Shown in pieces: positions 39,283 through 53,200 of a stretch of 64,000 nt of DNA; position 1 is the first letter of the stretch, and each line of letters opens with the position of its first letter. Origin of the DNA: Onchocerca lupi (Eukaryota; Nematoda; Chromadorea; Rhabditida; Onchocercidae); NCBI GenBank assembly GCA_028564675.1, contig JAOVVO010000055.1, forward strand, positions 62,001 to 126,000, in the 5' to 3' direction. The position numbers and the translations under genes are program-made. Under the pieces are notes generated by a model. The model saw only the letters and a list, made by a program, of their open reading frames with translations, had not been told where the DNA came from and made no database searches.

Positions 39283-41551
39283 TCATAGTAAAAATTCAAA
39301 TCTAGCACCATTAGATATAAAATCTCGTGAAATCTGTTGGTTAAATATCCGTGCGTCAACAGCTAAATGATCAAATAAATGGCCATATTTGGGTAAATCA
39401 CAAACATCGTTACTATCGTCGCTTTCATCAGAATTAGAACTTTCGTTATCGTCACTTTCATCAGAATCAGAACTGTCGTTATCATCGCTACTATTATCAT
39501 TATCATCATCACTATCATGTTCAGGTAACAAAAGTGAAATATACGTACTATCACCACCGCCATCGAGTTCTTCACAATCGTCAAATGAGTCATATGTTTC
39601 CATACTGTCATGGTTCAACGAAGAAATACTCGCTGCATCAATTTCGCTACATAATTCAGAAAGTGACCTAAGCGAAGCAGATGATGTATCACTAAGTGAT
39701 ACATCAAATACGCTTTCCATATCTAAACATATCATTTTTAATATGTAATTTTGACAAGCAAATTAAAACATGTTTCTACATTATCTTATCATGATAATTA
39801 AGTGATAATACTTAGATAGTAATATGATCTCCATAAACAACAAAATGCTTGTGGACATTACAGAACATACTAGGCAACTAGGTCTCAGCAGTATAAAAAA
39901 TAGATTAATACTATTTAGTAAAAGTCTGACAAGTCAAAAAAGACTATTCAGAGACAGAACTATATTTAAAGTTAACGTCGATAACATCCTTGAATATACA
40001 GAAATAAAATAAATAATGTACCGGTATCACTAATTATCCCATGATATTCGGGCTCTTCTTCACTTTCTTGATTACCTGCTTCTGATTCCGCTGCAGCCTC
40101 ACTATCTTCTGAAGCAATCACACTTAAATTATTATCACTTGCAGAATCACCATCCGCTCCAATAATACGCATTGTCCATTCATGCTCACCACTATCTAAA
40201 CATGCATATGGAACTAATTTCTTTTTTCAATTTTATTTATAGAATCATTTTTGAGACTCAATAAATTCCGAACAATTCCTGCCTAGTTTTATAAAATTAA
40301 TCACAAATCCCAACCTTCAGAATCATTATCGTAATCATCGGCACTGTCGTAACTTTCATTATTACCATGGTAGTTACCATAAAAATCTTCGGATGTTTGA
40401 GGTAACAGAACATTCTCCTAAGCAAGGAACAAACTATTACTAGTAGTAAGAAAGCATTTTCTCAACCAAAAATTGATCAACTTAAAATCTGATTTAATGC
40501 AGTTTCCAACATATTCTTCAACATCAATTCTGACATTTGCATTTTCGCAATGTAGCAGTGAGAATAATCAGAGTCAAAAGTATACTATATTAATATAACT
40601 GAACGACTAAAGAAATTGATAAAGTACTATGCCTCTGCTAGGCTAGCAAATCTAAACGAAACCACTTGTCAATTCGGCCAATTGTTAACATCAACCAAGA
40701 TCACTAAGCTACATCATAAATCAAAAAGGAATAATTCTGGATAATTAATATTCCTGTATTCTAGATTACTAATCACAATAAAGTCATCATGAAAATATCC
40801 TAGACTTCAGATAATATAAAATAAACATGATTTTACAACAAAAATTACATTTAGTGTGGGGACGAATTCGTTATTATGATTCGCAACAGTAGTACCCGTT
40901 GAATTCTCGACATCATCCATAGCTTTATCACCACACTTAGCAAAATATAAACGTTTCACAATATTCGCTGGTGATGTATGGGCACGACAGGTAGGACACT
41001 GTTCGGAGCACTGTAATTTTAAGGCCGATTTATTATTTTCAACTAAAGGTTTTTTTCTGAATTAATTCTCCCAAAGATTAATAAAACAAACTATGTGAAT
41101 CATCAAAATTCCGACTATCAGAATTGTTTTGTACATTCCGCAGAATGTATCATCTGGTATTGTATTAAGTATATAACAAAAGTAAACAAGTGTTGACCAC
41201 CTAAAGTAGATTTAAAATGCCAACTGTTTAATTATTATTTCGTTCAATTAATTAGATTAACCGATAACTGAAGAAATGTACTGAAGGAAAAAAAAGTGTT
41301 TTTTTCTGGATAAGTAGAAAATGCATGAAACATAGCTAGCAAAGTTAACAATCGATTCTTGATGATCTCCGACATCGCTCATCAAGTGAACCTAATATGT
41401 AGGAGAAGTTCAAAAAAAAAAAAAAAAATCTTACGCAAAGCCATCGCAGAATGCACTTATAATGAAATGTGTGTCCGCATGGTAGAGATGAAAAATTATC
41501 GATGCATAAATTCTGCGCACAAATCACACAACCACCGATACTATCTTCCAT
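39283..41551 (-). CDS. RING-H2 protein (TRAIP-like RING) with acidic tail
   Basis: Five exons on the minus strand: 41551-41435, 41010-40849, 40417-40315, 40195-40022 and 39722-39283. They total 996 bases, 331 residues plus stop, with matching phases. The RING is at the N-terminus (residues about 8-50): CVIC, then CGHTFHYKC, a Trp, then CPTC. That is C3H2C3 order, with intron 1 splitting the domain just before the last Cys pair. The spacing and the following IVKRLYF resemble the TRAIP/NOPO E3 ubiquitin ligase, which acts at stalled replisomes. The remainder lacks TRAIP's coiled coil as far as I can see. It is strongly acidic, with Ser-Asp-Glu runs, for example about residues 255-290. A role as ubiquitin ligase is inferred from the RING alone. 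C. elegans trul-1 would be the orthologue to compare. Confidence 0.82.
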
Positions 41552-43680
41552 ATCTGTATTATATCTTTGCTACAAAAAGATGAAGTACTTCATCTAAACA
41601 TCACACGATACAGGACGAACGTAAATGCATTAAATCTGTTGTATCTGTCAAATAAATTGGCTATCTTGTGCAGAACATCGGATGTTTTACATTGTCAAGG
41701 GTCATCTATGAATTTTTGGGCTCGTTTCGAGAATAAATGATGTAGAATAATCTATGCATCGAAGTACTGATAATCACAAAATCTCGAGTTATCTCGATGT
41801 GACGAATATTTTGTTTATCACATTTTTTGAAATCATTGGAAAAGTTACTATAAAAAGAAACGAAAGCATGTTGCTATAAAAAGTTAGAAAGACAACAGGA
41901 TTTAATAGACAGTAAATGAAAAATCAATTAAACCACCAAATAAACCGATCCTCTAAATCGGGAAAGCAACAAATACTTGAAAAGAAAAGAAAAACCATTC
42001 TATATCATTTATGAATGTAGAAATTTGCAGAAAGTTTTGAAAATTAGCTATGAAATTAGAATAAAAAAGAAAAAAAAAGCATTGTTCTTTACGTGTGTTA
42101 CATCATAACATCAAGTCAACCATTTCACCAATTATTTCATTAATTGCTTCAGCGGCTTACCTATCCGCATAGCATTAGCAAATCTGGCCAAATAATGACA
42201 AAAATTCTAATGCAAAATAACATCATCATTTTCACTGATTAATTTTATTCGTATTGGCAAAATGTCAGGGAAATGCATTGATAAAATCGCATCGCAAACA
42301 TGAAGCCCAACTAATGGCATGTCAGCCTTCGATAAATCGAAAGTCTTTTCTTTATTTTCCTGACAATATTTAATGATCTATCTTGAAAATAGTTATAGCA
42401 GTCAGATAATAACTGAATTCAAATAATAAACCATATCACTGAACAAGCATTGTTTTATTCGTTTTGCTTTCTGTCTTGCATGTCGAATTTATTCTAATGA
42501 TATTTTCATCAGAAAATCAGATCTTATATCAAATCAAAGGCTAGTAAAGAAGATAAAATCACAATAACATATTAAATATGACAACCGAAAAAATGATAGC
42601 ATTAATCATTTATATGTTATTTGAAAGACGCTCAACGATCAGGTACGATGCTATTAGCATTACCAATCATATAGGGCAATCGGAAGTTACAGAATGACAT
42701 ACGAAAATTTTTTCCCTTTCGATAACGATTGCTTCTCCTCACCATTAAGCAACAAAAAATAAAATGCCAGAAATTATTAAAGTTTTTCCTTTGGTACCAC
42801 AAGAAAGATAAAAACAGCTGCAAAAACTCGAGTATTTAAATTAATGACATGAAATCATATAATGTAACACATCATCATCCAGAATACAACTTCAAAAATT
42901 ACTTGAAGTTGTAAACAACAAAACTTTTACTGGCCAGATAAGCAGCTTTTTAACGATTTAAAGCTTGCACATATTATTAAAAAATAGGTTGCTTCGATAA
43001 ATTGGATTTGAAACATCATGGCTTCGATTACAAGCGTTAAGCAAGTCGATTATTTTCAATTTGAAGAGATTACATCATCACTCATAACAAAAAAAAAATG
43101 ATAAGAAGATATATACAGTCGGATTTGAAAACACCGAAGATGCAAGCACATTAAGAATACTATATATAATAGAAGCATCTTTCAGCATGCAAATTCTAAA
43201 TAACTATCTTTTGAAAACTATGCGAAAGATTTAAACATTTTTTAAGAAAGCAAATGTGGATCCATGTAATCCAAATCATAGTATTAATGATACATTTTTT
43301 TTTTATTACATCAGTCAGCAGTCCATTTATTGCAGTTTTCAAAGTGAGAGCAGAAAATGCAGGATACAAGGTAAGAACAAAATATTAAAAAAAACAAACA
43401 AAAAATTACAGATAAAACCAATTATTAATCCTTTCTTCAAATCACCGGTGTTTAATGCTTGGAATATATGGTTTATACACCCACATAAGACAATTGGTCC
43501 AAAGACTGTTATCGAGAATGTTTTGTTCAAGATTTGATACTATGCAGCTACTACATTCTTTAATTATCATGGAAGATTCAGTCATGGTTTGCCGGATATT
43601 TTCGCTATATTTTAAGACAACAAATGATTAATAAAAAATACCCAACAGAAATTCTCCCACAGTTTATGTTATATTGAAAA
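41552..43680. other. 2.1-kb gene-poor stretch
   Basis: This is the 5' flank of the RING gene and the 3' flank of lnkn-1. It contains a broken coding-like frame on the minus strand at 42132-42395 and a 35-base exon-like segment on the plus strand at 43336-43370 (both under findings). No complete gene, RNA gene or mobile element is recognisable. Confidence 0.5.
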
Positions 43681-46600
43681 CTACATAGCATCGAAATGAA
43701 ATCGATGTGACTGTGCCTGTCGTTCGTGTTTATCAGCACGCCTTTCACGATAATGCAGAAATACTACTACCAATAAAAGTATGATACAGAGTGATATTAA
43801 TACCATTAGCGACTGTTTTATCAGCTGAAAGAACAAAATTTATTCAACTTCTATGATCTTCTACTTTTACTAAAACTAATAAGCGGTAGAGAATGAAAAG
43901 AGGAAAGAACAGCATCTAATAAATGACACTCAATTAAAATCAATATAATATGATAAATGCATACTTTTGTTATTTAACCTTATCAATTTAAAGTAGATTA
44001 GGATGAGAGAGATGTGCTAGAAAAAAAAAAAAAAAAAAAAAAAAAATTCAGTCAAGAAAACAGTCAGTTTTCTAATGAAATCTGTTTTAAGATTTTTCCT
44101 CTCCATCAAAAAAAAAAAAAAAAATTGTCTTTTTATTACAAATGTGAACATTTAAATTTCACAAATCTAACTAGAAAAAGGATGATGATGAATTTTATTT
44201 TTGCTGCGAAAATGACTAATGTGCCTAATATGCTATGACTAATGATTTCCTTCTGATTAATTTGCTAAGTACCGCTTGAATGAATTCCTTTCAAAATATG
44301 CAAACTGAAAAATTGATTTTAATTTTTTTTCGAACAATGCTGTTTATTTAATTTTTTTTCTAAGCAAACAGAACAACAAAAAAAAGTTGTTCGGTTCAAA
44401 AACTAGCATTAAACCACCTTTCGTCATAAACTTCTACAGTCAAATTTGTTTCATATTAAAAACTTTCCTGTAGTTATACATTACCGGACTGCTAATATAC
44501 TGAGATTTTCCTTAAAAGACAAACCTGACTAGGAGTAAGATAAAGTCTACTCTGCCAGTGAATCCCATCACCTTTTGGCGGAACAACAATTAGTCTTGAA
44601 TTCGGTACAATTTGCTTCAAGTAATAATGTTGATTTCCATAATATAGACTACGCGCCAATGGTACACGTGGAGAACCAATATGCACTACAAAATGTGACA
44701 TTAATTTCGTATTTTTTTATGCAAATTACAAAATAAAGAGATAAAATCCATAAAATTGAAGTGGCATTAAAAAGATCAAAGTACTCATTAGTTTGAGACA
44801 CAAGAATAATATTACTAATATCAGTACTAAGAGAAATTGTTGTGAAAGAGACGAAATCTTTTGAGAAAGTTTTACTGATTGGCGGAATTATAATTTTTCA
44901 TTTATGTCCTAAGCAATTACTAAAGAATATTCAAGCAAATCGGGCATCCTTTCACTGGGCAGTCTTTTCTTTGTCGCTTATGGAGAAGAATACTGCTCAA
45001 CTGAATTATCCGATTGTTGCTACTGTGCGTCGGTGTAAGAACTTGAACTCGAACTATCTTCAGCTCCAAAATCCGGACCTCTTAACACCTTTCGGGGCTC
45101 CTTCCCCTGACTTGATCTCCGACGTGTCGCCTCATGATTGGTCAATCACATTTGAATCGGAGCATTTTGGCGGTAAACATGTTTTTTGGCTTGTTGATCC
45201 CTTTAAAACTATGTCGCGCCACAATACTCTATATTTACAATAATTGTCGTGGCGCTGTTTGGTCTTTAATATCTTTCGGATTTTCCGATAGTAATATCAA
45301 TTACCGTTTAACCGTGCAAGAAAACTAATTGCAAGAAATGCACGTCCAAAGACTAAATTCTATGAGACCATTGGAATTAATACTACTTTTCCTGTATTTA
45401 AAATTTCTAACAATAGACGAAATTTCGTTTATGATTTAATATGCTAGCTTATCTTTTAATATACTGGCTTATATCACAAGTATAGCATTTGTAATCAGTC
45501 TCTGGTAAAGTAAGTTCTGTAAATATTTTAGAGAAATAAATTTACCGTAATCAACGAAATTTGGTGATCTTCCTAAACCAAATAAAGAAAATGGTGTATG
45601 AAGTGCTCGATGTGTTGTTTGAGGCATCTGACATTGTGAACCGACTTGATCGTGACCCCATGAATCGGACATACTGAACATTACGCAAGCACCATGCCAA
45701 GCAATTCCAGTTCCAGAAAAAAATAAAGAATCTTATATTCATATATTTTATTTTGAATTCAATGAGGTTACAGTTTCAGGAAAAAAGCTTTTCAGAAAAA
45801 TAAAAATTGTTTATCATATACTACTTGAGATATTCTCGATCAGAATTATATGTGGATGAATTGAGAAGTAAATATTGAAAAAGTAAAAATACCAATTTTT
45901 GTCTTTGTAGAACCACAGAATTGATCACATGAACTTGAAAATACTTGTACTTTCAGGAATGTTGTATCACCCTTGTCTTCACATTTAATGAAATCAACAG
46001 CCATACTCTGATCGGCATCTTTATATTCAAGTAATACATCAAGAGTTCCATCTTCTTTCAAATCAAAAAACGACGCCAGCTGAATCTGACCCAAGGAAAC
46101 ATCAGCAGGTTGAATAAGCCTGGGACTTGTTCGTAACTCAAATCTTCTGAAGTAAATGAAATACGTATTAAAATACAAGACACCTGTAAGTATAGGAACT
46201 TCTCTCATCGTCCGTGTATTTTTAGTGCTTTCACAGAAAACGCGTATTTTTAATGATGGATTTAAATACATAATCGAAGTTTTATAAAGCTGCACAAAAT
46301 AATAAATTTTGATAAATGTACCTAGAAGCATTAGAAATACAATCAGTGCATGGCACATTTTCCAGAATCATTGGATTTTGCGTTTTTTCCCGAACAAGAG
46401 CTATTAAATCAGGATATCCATCCAGTGAGAAATCTCCAACACGAAAAACAACATTCCCTTCATCTTTTTTGGACACTAAATCGGAGCCCTGGAAACATAC
46501 GCCCTTCATTTTCTAAGCAATAAATGACTTCTACGAAATGTTTTTGGCACACACAAGAAATCAGAAATCTAAGGATTAAAAATCGAAACCATATTATTCT

Positions 46601-49227
46601 GCAAATAACAGCAGCTCTAATCTCTGTCCAACTCTTTTTTTTTGAAAATATTTCAATAAGAGTAGAAAAGAGACATTTCCGGATAAGATCCTAAAATATA
46701 AAAAAAAAAAATTTTTGCCAGGAATGTCAGTGTATGATATGATATGATAAAACCGTAGACAAACATGCAGAATAAAATGAAAAGGAAACATTCCATTTAC
46801 CTCAAGACCAGTAATATGGAAATCTTGCCATGCTCCAATATAATGGTTCCACATATTGATTACTGATACTTTTCTACATGTTGAATCAGCACAACATGGC
46901 AAACCGATATCCACAACTCCATCGGCATCAAAATCGGCAAATAATACAGCACCAAAGTAATTAGTAGAACATGATTCGGCTGGTAAATCAGCAATAAGAG
47001 CATGGTCTAATTCCCACAATTCACTGAAAATTTCAATAAAATGTTTGAAGAGAAGTGAAAAACAAATCGTAAAAAAAAAATGGAATATGTATTTAAATAG
47101 CCCTCTAATTATCCACTACAAAGTTCTTCATTCATAAATAAAGAATACTTCGAAAAAATTGGAATTATATGAATAATCTGAAACTCAGCAAAAATGCGAA
47201 TCATTAAAGATACAATAATAAGTCTGTATTTTTTTAAACATATGCTGCTATATATATCAAATAGATATTAATTTTTGTTGCATGAATTTTACGATGAGAA
47301 ATTAGTATTTTCTTGTCACAACATTTAATTAAGAGTTAATAAATCTAAAGCGGGAAAAAAACAGAACTCCAATCTTCCTCGAATTAAAAAAAATCAGACG
47401 AGATATAAAACCAAAACCGAATTTTTATCAAGTGAACGACGTTATATCTGCTAAATAAATTAAGTAGCATTAAGTAAATTAAGCAGCAATGCCCTCTGCA
47501 GAATTTTGATGGAATTAAATAAAATTGATATTTTAAATTTGAATTGATACTTTGATATTCTTCTCCATGCTTGCATCTTTAAACGATTGTCAACTTTGGT
47601 ACCAAATATTATTTCAGCACTTAAATCACCATTTATATCCACGAAGGAATGCAAAAAACGTTCATATGGACTGATAGGAGATATATTACCAGATGCACTG
47701 CAATAAATCTTAATTCAAAAAAGATGCGAAAAAAGTATTGAAAAGAACTTCTCCCGTATTTCTCTTAAAAGCGCAGATAATCATGAGTCATTACTCAATA
47801 GTTCTGATAAACTAGATGTGAAGGTTTTAGACGACACAGAAAAGAAAAATAAAATCTTTGCAGAAAATTATTTGTTATCACTTAGTTAAATGACTTACTT
47901 GAAAAAATATTCACAGGATGAAAAATTTCCTGTTGCTGAGCCTAACTGACAAAATAAGGAACTGGTGTTCAGAAATCCCACAACATCACTGATACCATCA
48001 CCGTTAATATCCATTACAGCTAATTCATCCAATAATGTTGCATTTAAAGGAATCGGTTTGTATGCATTATATGAAAATATGTACACAGTCGATTCATAAC
48101 CTTTCTCGCCGCTAGGCTAAAAAAAAAAGAACAGATTTATAGTCGTCCACTATGATTAAAATTCCAAAACCTTTTTTTCTTTTTTGAAAAGCCTAACAAT
48201 ATAAAATTACATGATAAAAACTAGATATCATTTCCAGTCTACTTACTTATTTCAATTAAAATTAAGGATTACAGAACTGATAGTTTTTGTTTCTGGAAGA
48301 TCAGTGAGAGATATCGGAATCATAAAAACTGCTAGTAGGAAAAACGATGGGGAAAAAATGAATGAACCAAGTTCACAGAAAATGCATTTCATAATTTATT
48401 GCATTTATCCTAAATTTCATTTCACATACATAACGAACAATTTTTCTCGAAACCAATATATCAGGCACTGAATCACCATTGAAATCCCCAACTGCACATG
48501 AAACAGTCTGTGATGAGCCAAGGCTAATATCTTGTCCTGCTTCGGAAAACTCGCCATTTTCATTCTACAAAAACTAGAATTTTATAAGTATCACAACAAT
48601 ACAGAGAAAAGAAAAAGCTATTACAAAAAATAAGCGAAAGATCAGATGTAAAAGTGTCAATTAAAGTTACAAAGGTGAGCCTTCTCTAGCGCTAGCACTT
48701 CCAACCCATCACTGACAAGTCAAAAAAAAGCCTAGTATTTCAAAATGATTCTCCATTAAAAGACATCTGCTTTCATTGATTTCATAACATTGGTATATAA
48801 AGTACGACTAACAAAGTGACTGACAGTGAAAAGAAATAAAGATAGATAGAAATGAAAAAAGAGAGAATGAGATAAACTGAAATATAGCAAAGTGTAGCGC
48901 AGTAGGAGAGTATGAAGTAAAATCAGATCAGATGGAGTAAAGTAAAAGAAAGAGGAAAAAATAAAACAGAGTGAAGTGAAGTAAAAATATATCAGGTAAG
49001 AATAAATTCAAAACTCGAGACTAGAAGAGGGAAATAAACTAGACCTGAAAGTAAGTTTTTAATCGATCATAATCCTGGACAATGATATCAGTATATAGGT
49101 CGCGATCCATATCACCATAGGCACAAATCCGACCTTTTAATTTTCCATTAACATATATGGCATGCGTGATCACACAGAGAACAATTAGTGGCATTCTCCA
49201 CAGATATTTTACTGATAACCACCGCAT
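43681..49227 (-). CDS. lnkn-1: Integrin-alpha FG-GAP repeat protein, ITFG1/TIP (LINKIN) homologue
   Basis: Ten exons on the minus strand: 49227-49045, 48564-48430, 48116-47899, 47697-47551, 47023-46801, 46512-46322, 46146-45893, 45731-45546, 44685-44525 and 43824-43681. They give 1842 bases, 613 residues plus stop; human ITFG1 is 612. It is a type I membrane protein. A signal peptide covers about residues 1-28. FG-GAP-type repeats follow, with Asp-rich calcium loops such as GDMDRDLYTDIIV, GDFNGDSVPDILV and DINGDGISDVVG. A conserved region GLGRSPNFVDYG and a Cys-containing extracellular part come next. Then there is one membrane helix (about residues 568-588) and a short basic tail ending HRFHFDAM, the family's hallmark terminus. 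The protein works in cell adhesion at the cell surface. A TTTTAAG lies 2 bases before the ATG and could take a spliced leader. Exon 8 needs acceptor ATAAG at 45732. Confidence 0.95.
44021..44046. repeat. Homopolymer A26
   Basis: Twenty-six consecutive A inside the last intron of lnkn-1. A second A run of about 16 stands near 44109. Confidence 0.85.
44842..45258 (+). other. Less AT-rich island with a 133-codon open frame and a hairpin, inside lnkn-1 intron 8
   Basis: Within the 839-base intron an open frame runs on the opposite strand from ATG 44842 to TAA at about 45243. Its end overlaps a hairpin with arms GCGCCAC (45216-45222) and GTGGCGC (45249-45255). The stretch from about 44935 to 45300 is visibly richer in G and C than the rest of the intron. 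The predicted protein is not one I recognise and has no clear domain. It may be a nested gene, an inserted element or chance. Confidence 0.35.
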
Positions 49228-50271
49228 TACTTAAAATATAATTATATGACCCTTGACATGAATTCCAATCCTTTCACCCACAGACGTTGCAAAAAACTTC
49301 AATTTAACCACAAAACTGCCGTTGCTTCCATAATGTCAACAGTCGTGAGGACCGAGCCGTGAATTGCACAGTGTATAATAAGCGTCCTCTCAAGAATTTA
49401 ATTCTAAGGATTTCGGCTAACATAGGTAGGATTATGACCGTTAAGTAAGTTAAGTTGGACTGAAATGAGCTAGAAGGCGGTATTATATGGGATCAGTCAT
49501 TTGAATTTTTTCATTTTTTGCAAATTGATGTCAAATAGCAACATCTCTGAGTCTGCTGACAAAGAATCTCATCCAGTTCTGAAATATACCGATCATTAAT
49601 CAGCTTAGAATTTCACTGCAAATAATCCAACAATGAGACATGCGGATAGACTGGTAAGATTCATTAGATTGACATAATTCTCTGCAATTTTCTGGATAAG
49701 ACCAATCATAACGAAGCTGTCTTACTGAGCAGATGAGGAAACAATTTGACTACTGCCGAACTATTGTCTATAATCGAGATAGAGTTCCTTCCCTTGGCCC
49801 CCGGGATAATGTATTAATTATAGGACAATAGAAAATAAATGAATTCGTTATATTCCCGCATCCAGTTTAAAATTTGCTACTCCAGCTACATACAAATTCA
49901 CTGTCTGCCTGCTTTGTGTTGTTTTATTGCATTGTCTCTCACTTCCGTAATATTCATGCTCGCATATCTATATATACATATTATAAACTTCGTTTAAATA
50001 ATTGATTGATGCGGTTGTTAATGCATGTTTCTTTATTTCTTCTCACTTTAGCAATCATGATAACAAAAAAGAAAGAAAAGAGGAACCAATACGAAACAAT
50101 AATTTTCAAAAATTGCAACTTAAAGAAATTAGTTTAGAAATTACCCAAATTTTTTCTCCCCGTAAAGTTTCACTAATTCACTTTCCTTTTATAAGAATCA
50201 AATATACTGTTTAAAATTCTATTCAAAAATGACCATGAAATTTATGCAAATCGAATTTTTTAGTCTGTAAG
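49228..50271. other. Intergenic between lnkn-1 and popl-1
   Basis: One kilobase with no recognisable gene. It holds the lnkn-1 promoter side and the popl-1 3' end. The open frame at 50002-50214 (plus) is Lys-rich and has no similarity I know. Confidence 0.5.
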
Positions 50272-53200
50272 TTATAAATCGAGCTGATTTTTAAGAAGGG
50301 TAATTCGAGCTGGATGATAGTATCTGGATGTCACATTTCGGAATAATACAACACCATGATAAAGTTGTTTCAAAGCCGGTAAACAACAATAACCAATAGC
50401 AAAGCCTTTCCCATGTACGAAGGAATAGTCACCGCGTACAATCCTGCCAATGATAGGCCTATAAATTGAGCATTCATTTACTTAATTGTCAATCTCGTTA
50501 CATATTCCTTTTTTAATGATAACATGTAAAAAAAATTTTTTTTAATACAAAAAATATAGTAAAAATATACTAAAAAGAAAATATATTGGCAGATAATGTT
50601 GCTCCAAAAACAAAGTAAAAGTAACTTTAAAATTACAAGAAGTCACTGAGAATGAAAATCTGAAACATTAAATCACTCGGGTTAAGTGAAAGTACCAAAA
50701 TATATTATTTTGAATTTGAATATCTCTCTAATTGCTCACCTCGAGCAGCTGCTACTATATTTTATGAGTTCTACTGGTTTTTCTTCTAATTCTTCTCTAC
50801 CATTTGTAAGCTCTTCAGAAATGGAAGTTTGCGGATTACTTTTCACATTCCTTTTCAATCGTTTAGCTGTTTTTGCTTTTTCTCTTTTCCTTTTCTTTTT
50901 CTCCTTCACTTTTCGTTTCCTATATATATAATTTATATATAGTTTAGATGATTTGTTTTTCATCTCCTAATCTCAATTTTAGAGCGATGATTTACGGCAA
51001 GAGTAAGTACCGAGAACACATGACTTTCTATATATCATTTGCTTCAGAGCAAAAATTAAGCCAAGAACTGAAATGGAACTTGTGGGAAAATTGTTGTCTA
51101 ATAAGAAGTAGGTCACAAATACATAGAAGACGGCTACAGGTAACAAGTAGTTCACAAATAACAGATGAAAAGATTAAAAATTTAATATTTAACATTTGAT
51201 TTCTTTTTCTTAAAGGCTTACCATAGCATTTCTTTGTCAGGAAAAAGTGAATTCAACGGTATGTGCTTTTCTTTTGCAGTAACATCTAACGAAATAAAAT
51301 CCTCTAATCCGATCTGAAATAAGTAAATATAATTGCATATCTACAACATATTTAATGTAGACTACAGTAAAAAACGTGTAATAATTTTATAAAGTTTTGA
51401 AATTCATATCATCCAGAAATTTTTCCTTTTAAGACAAAATTAAATTACCTCATTCTCTTGGTTTTCTTCATTTTTCTGGTTACTGAACGCTGATTCTAAT
51501 GTATTTGTTCGTGATTGTTCAACAATTTGCATAGCATTTTCGCCTTTCGACAATTTTGCTATAGTCGTGAAATCTTCATCGATTGGCGCACATATTAATG
51601 CAAATCGTAGTGGACGACCTACTGTTATTGAGACAAGAGATACGGGTACTAATGCTGCAGAATTCATAATAGATTCTGAAACTGTAGAAATTATCTAAGA
51701 ATAATCAATTTATATTTAGATAAGTTATTCAAAATTCTCTTCTCAAATTAATTTTTTTAATGTTTTCAAAATTAATTTCCAAAATATCTACTAGTAACGA
51801 ATTAATTTCAAAATCATTGGCATTGCTAATTCAAAAAATTTATTAAGAAATAACCTTTCGGTGTTGGTCCTCTTCCGATCAACCATTTCTCAATAGCCAA
51901 CAATGTTCGACGGTTACGTATAACATATGCAGTACCTTCAAAGCCTGAATTTTCGAACCAGTCATGAGATAACTCAGAGAACTGAAACGTAAAAGGATAT
52001 TTGATTGATAAGCTGCTCCAATACTTCACTCTGCGATTATGAGGCCGTCGTATATACTTTTCCTGCAGATAAAATACTTGTCTAATATAGATGATAGTTT
52101 TATGAATCAATAGACTGTTTTCTCGATATCAAACAACAGCAATACCAGAAACAATTATGAAAAGGATATATAAAAGAGACTAAAATTGCTAAAAATTTAC
52201 AAAGCAGAAACAAATTTTTCCATATATTCAAATTGTTTTATTTGTGGAATAAGAAAGTATTATATTATTCGATATAAATGCTTGTGCAATACTCTTCTGA
52301 CAGCGAATAATTGCCATTTAAATACTTCACATAAGTAACCTGCAAATTAATGTATTCTTCTTTGAATTCATTTAAACCAGCATCACAATCTGGTACATCA
52401 GCAGGAAAATTAAAATGGCTTGATTCCAGTTCTAAGAATTTCTGATCCTTCAATCCGATACTCCTCGCAGTACCATACTGCAGAGCAAGCCAAAATTCCA
52501 AGCCTTTCAAAAAACATAGAAAGTTATTTGAATGCAAATCAAAAACTGCAATAAATTGAAGATAAGAAAAATTCATGAAAACAAGAACTAAATTTACCAA
52601 ATCCAGATGGTGTGATGAGATCCAGACCAATGAATGGATCTGTTGTTCCTGTACCCGTATTTCGAACTATTAAGAGTATTGGTATCTACAATAAAAATAA
52701 GAACAAAATATAAAAATCTATTCAAAGGAATATGAAAAATTTCTGTTTTTTAAATGCTGTGATTTTCATATTTGAATAATAGTAGTAATTGGAGAGTGAT
52801 AGCTAAAGGATGGGATGTGACATTACTAATTACATTTAACTCATATGATCGTTCGCATAAAATCTAGATTCAAATCCACAGAATCTAAAAGATGTTAGTT
52901 GTACAGCGAGCATACAAAATAGCGAGAATATTGAATAAAAAATTATATGTGTACAAAAAGTTGCATAAAAACCTTAGCTTCAGAGGCTTTCACTGGTTGC
53001 AACTGCATACTTCGTTTTTTCTGCAAATCCGTTTCAATCAGCTTCTTTTCAAGAGCCTGAAATAAAACTAATGCGGTAATCTCGATAATACGACACGGTA
53101 ATGTACCTGCATATCAATTCACGTCTGAACATAGATTCTTATACAAAAGAGACAGTTTTAAAGCAATTCTTATTTAACCCATAATCGCTTAGATTTTTGT

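Noticed and set aside
43256..43537. 93-codon plus-strand frame and 63-codon minus-strand hydrophobic frame
   Set aside because: Both are rich in runs of A or T and resemble nothing; no splice signals support the whole frame.
48820..48990. Purine-rich AGTAAA/GAGTGAAGT repeats in an lnkn-1 intron
   Set aside because: Low-complexity intron sequence without a defined repeat unit.
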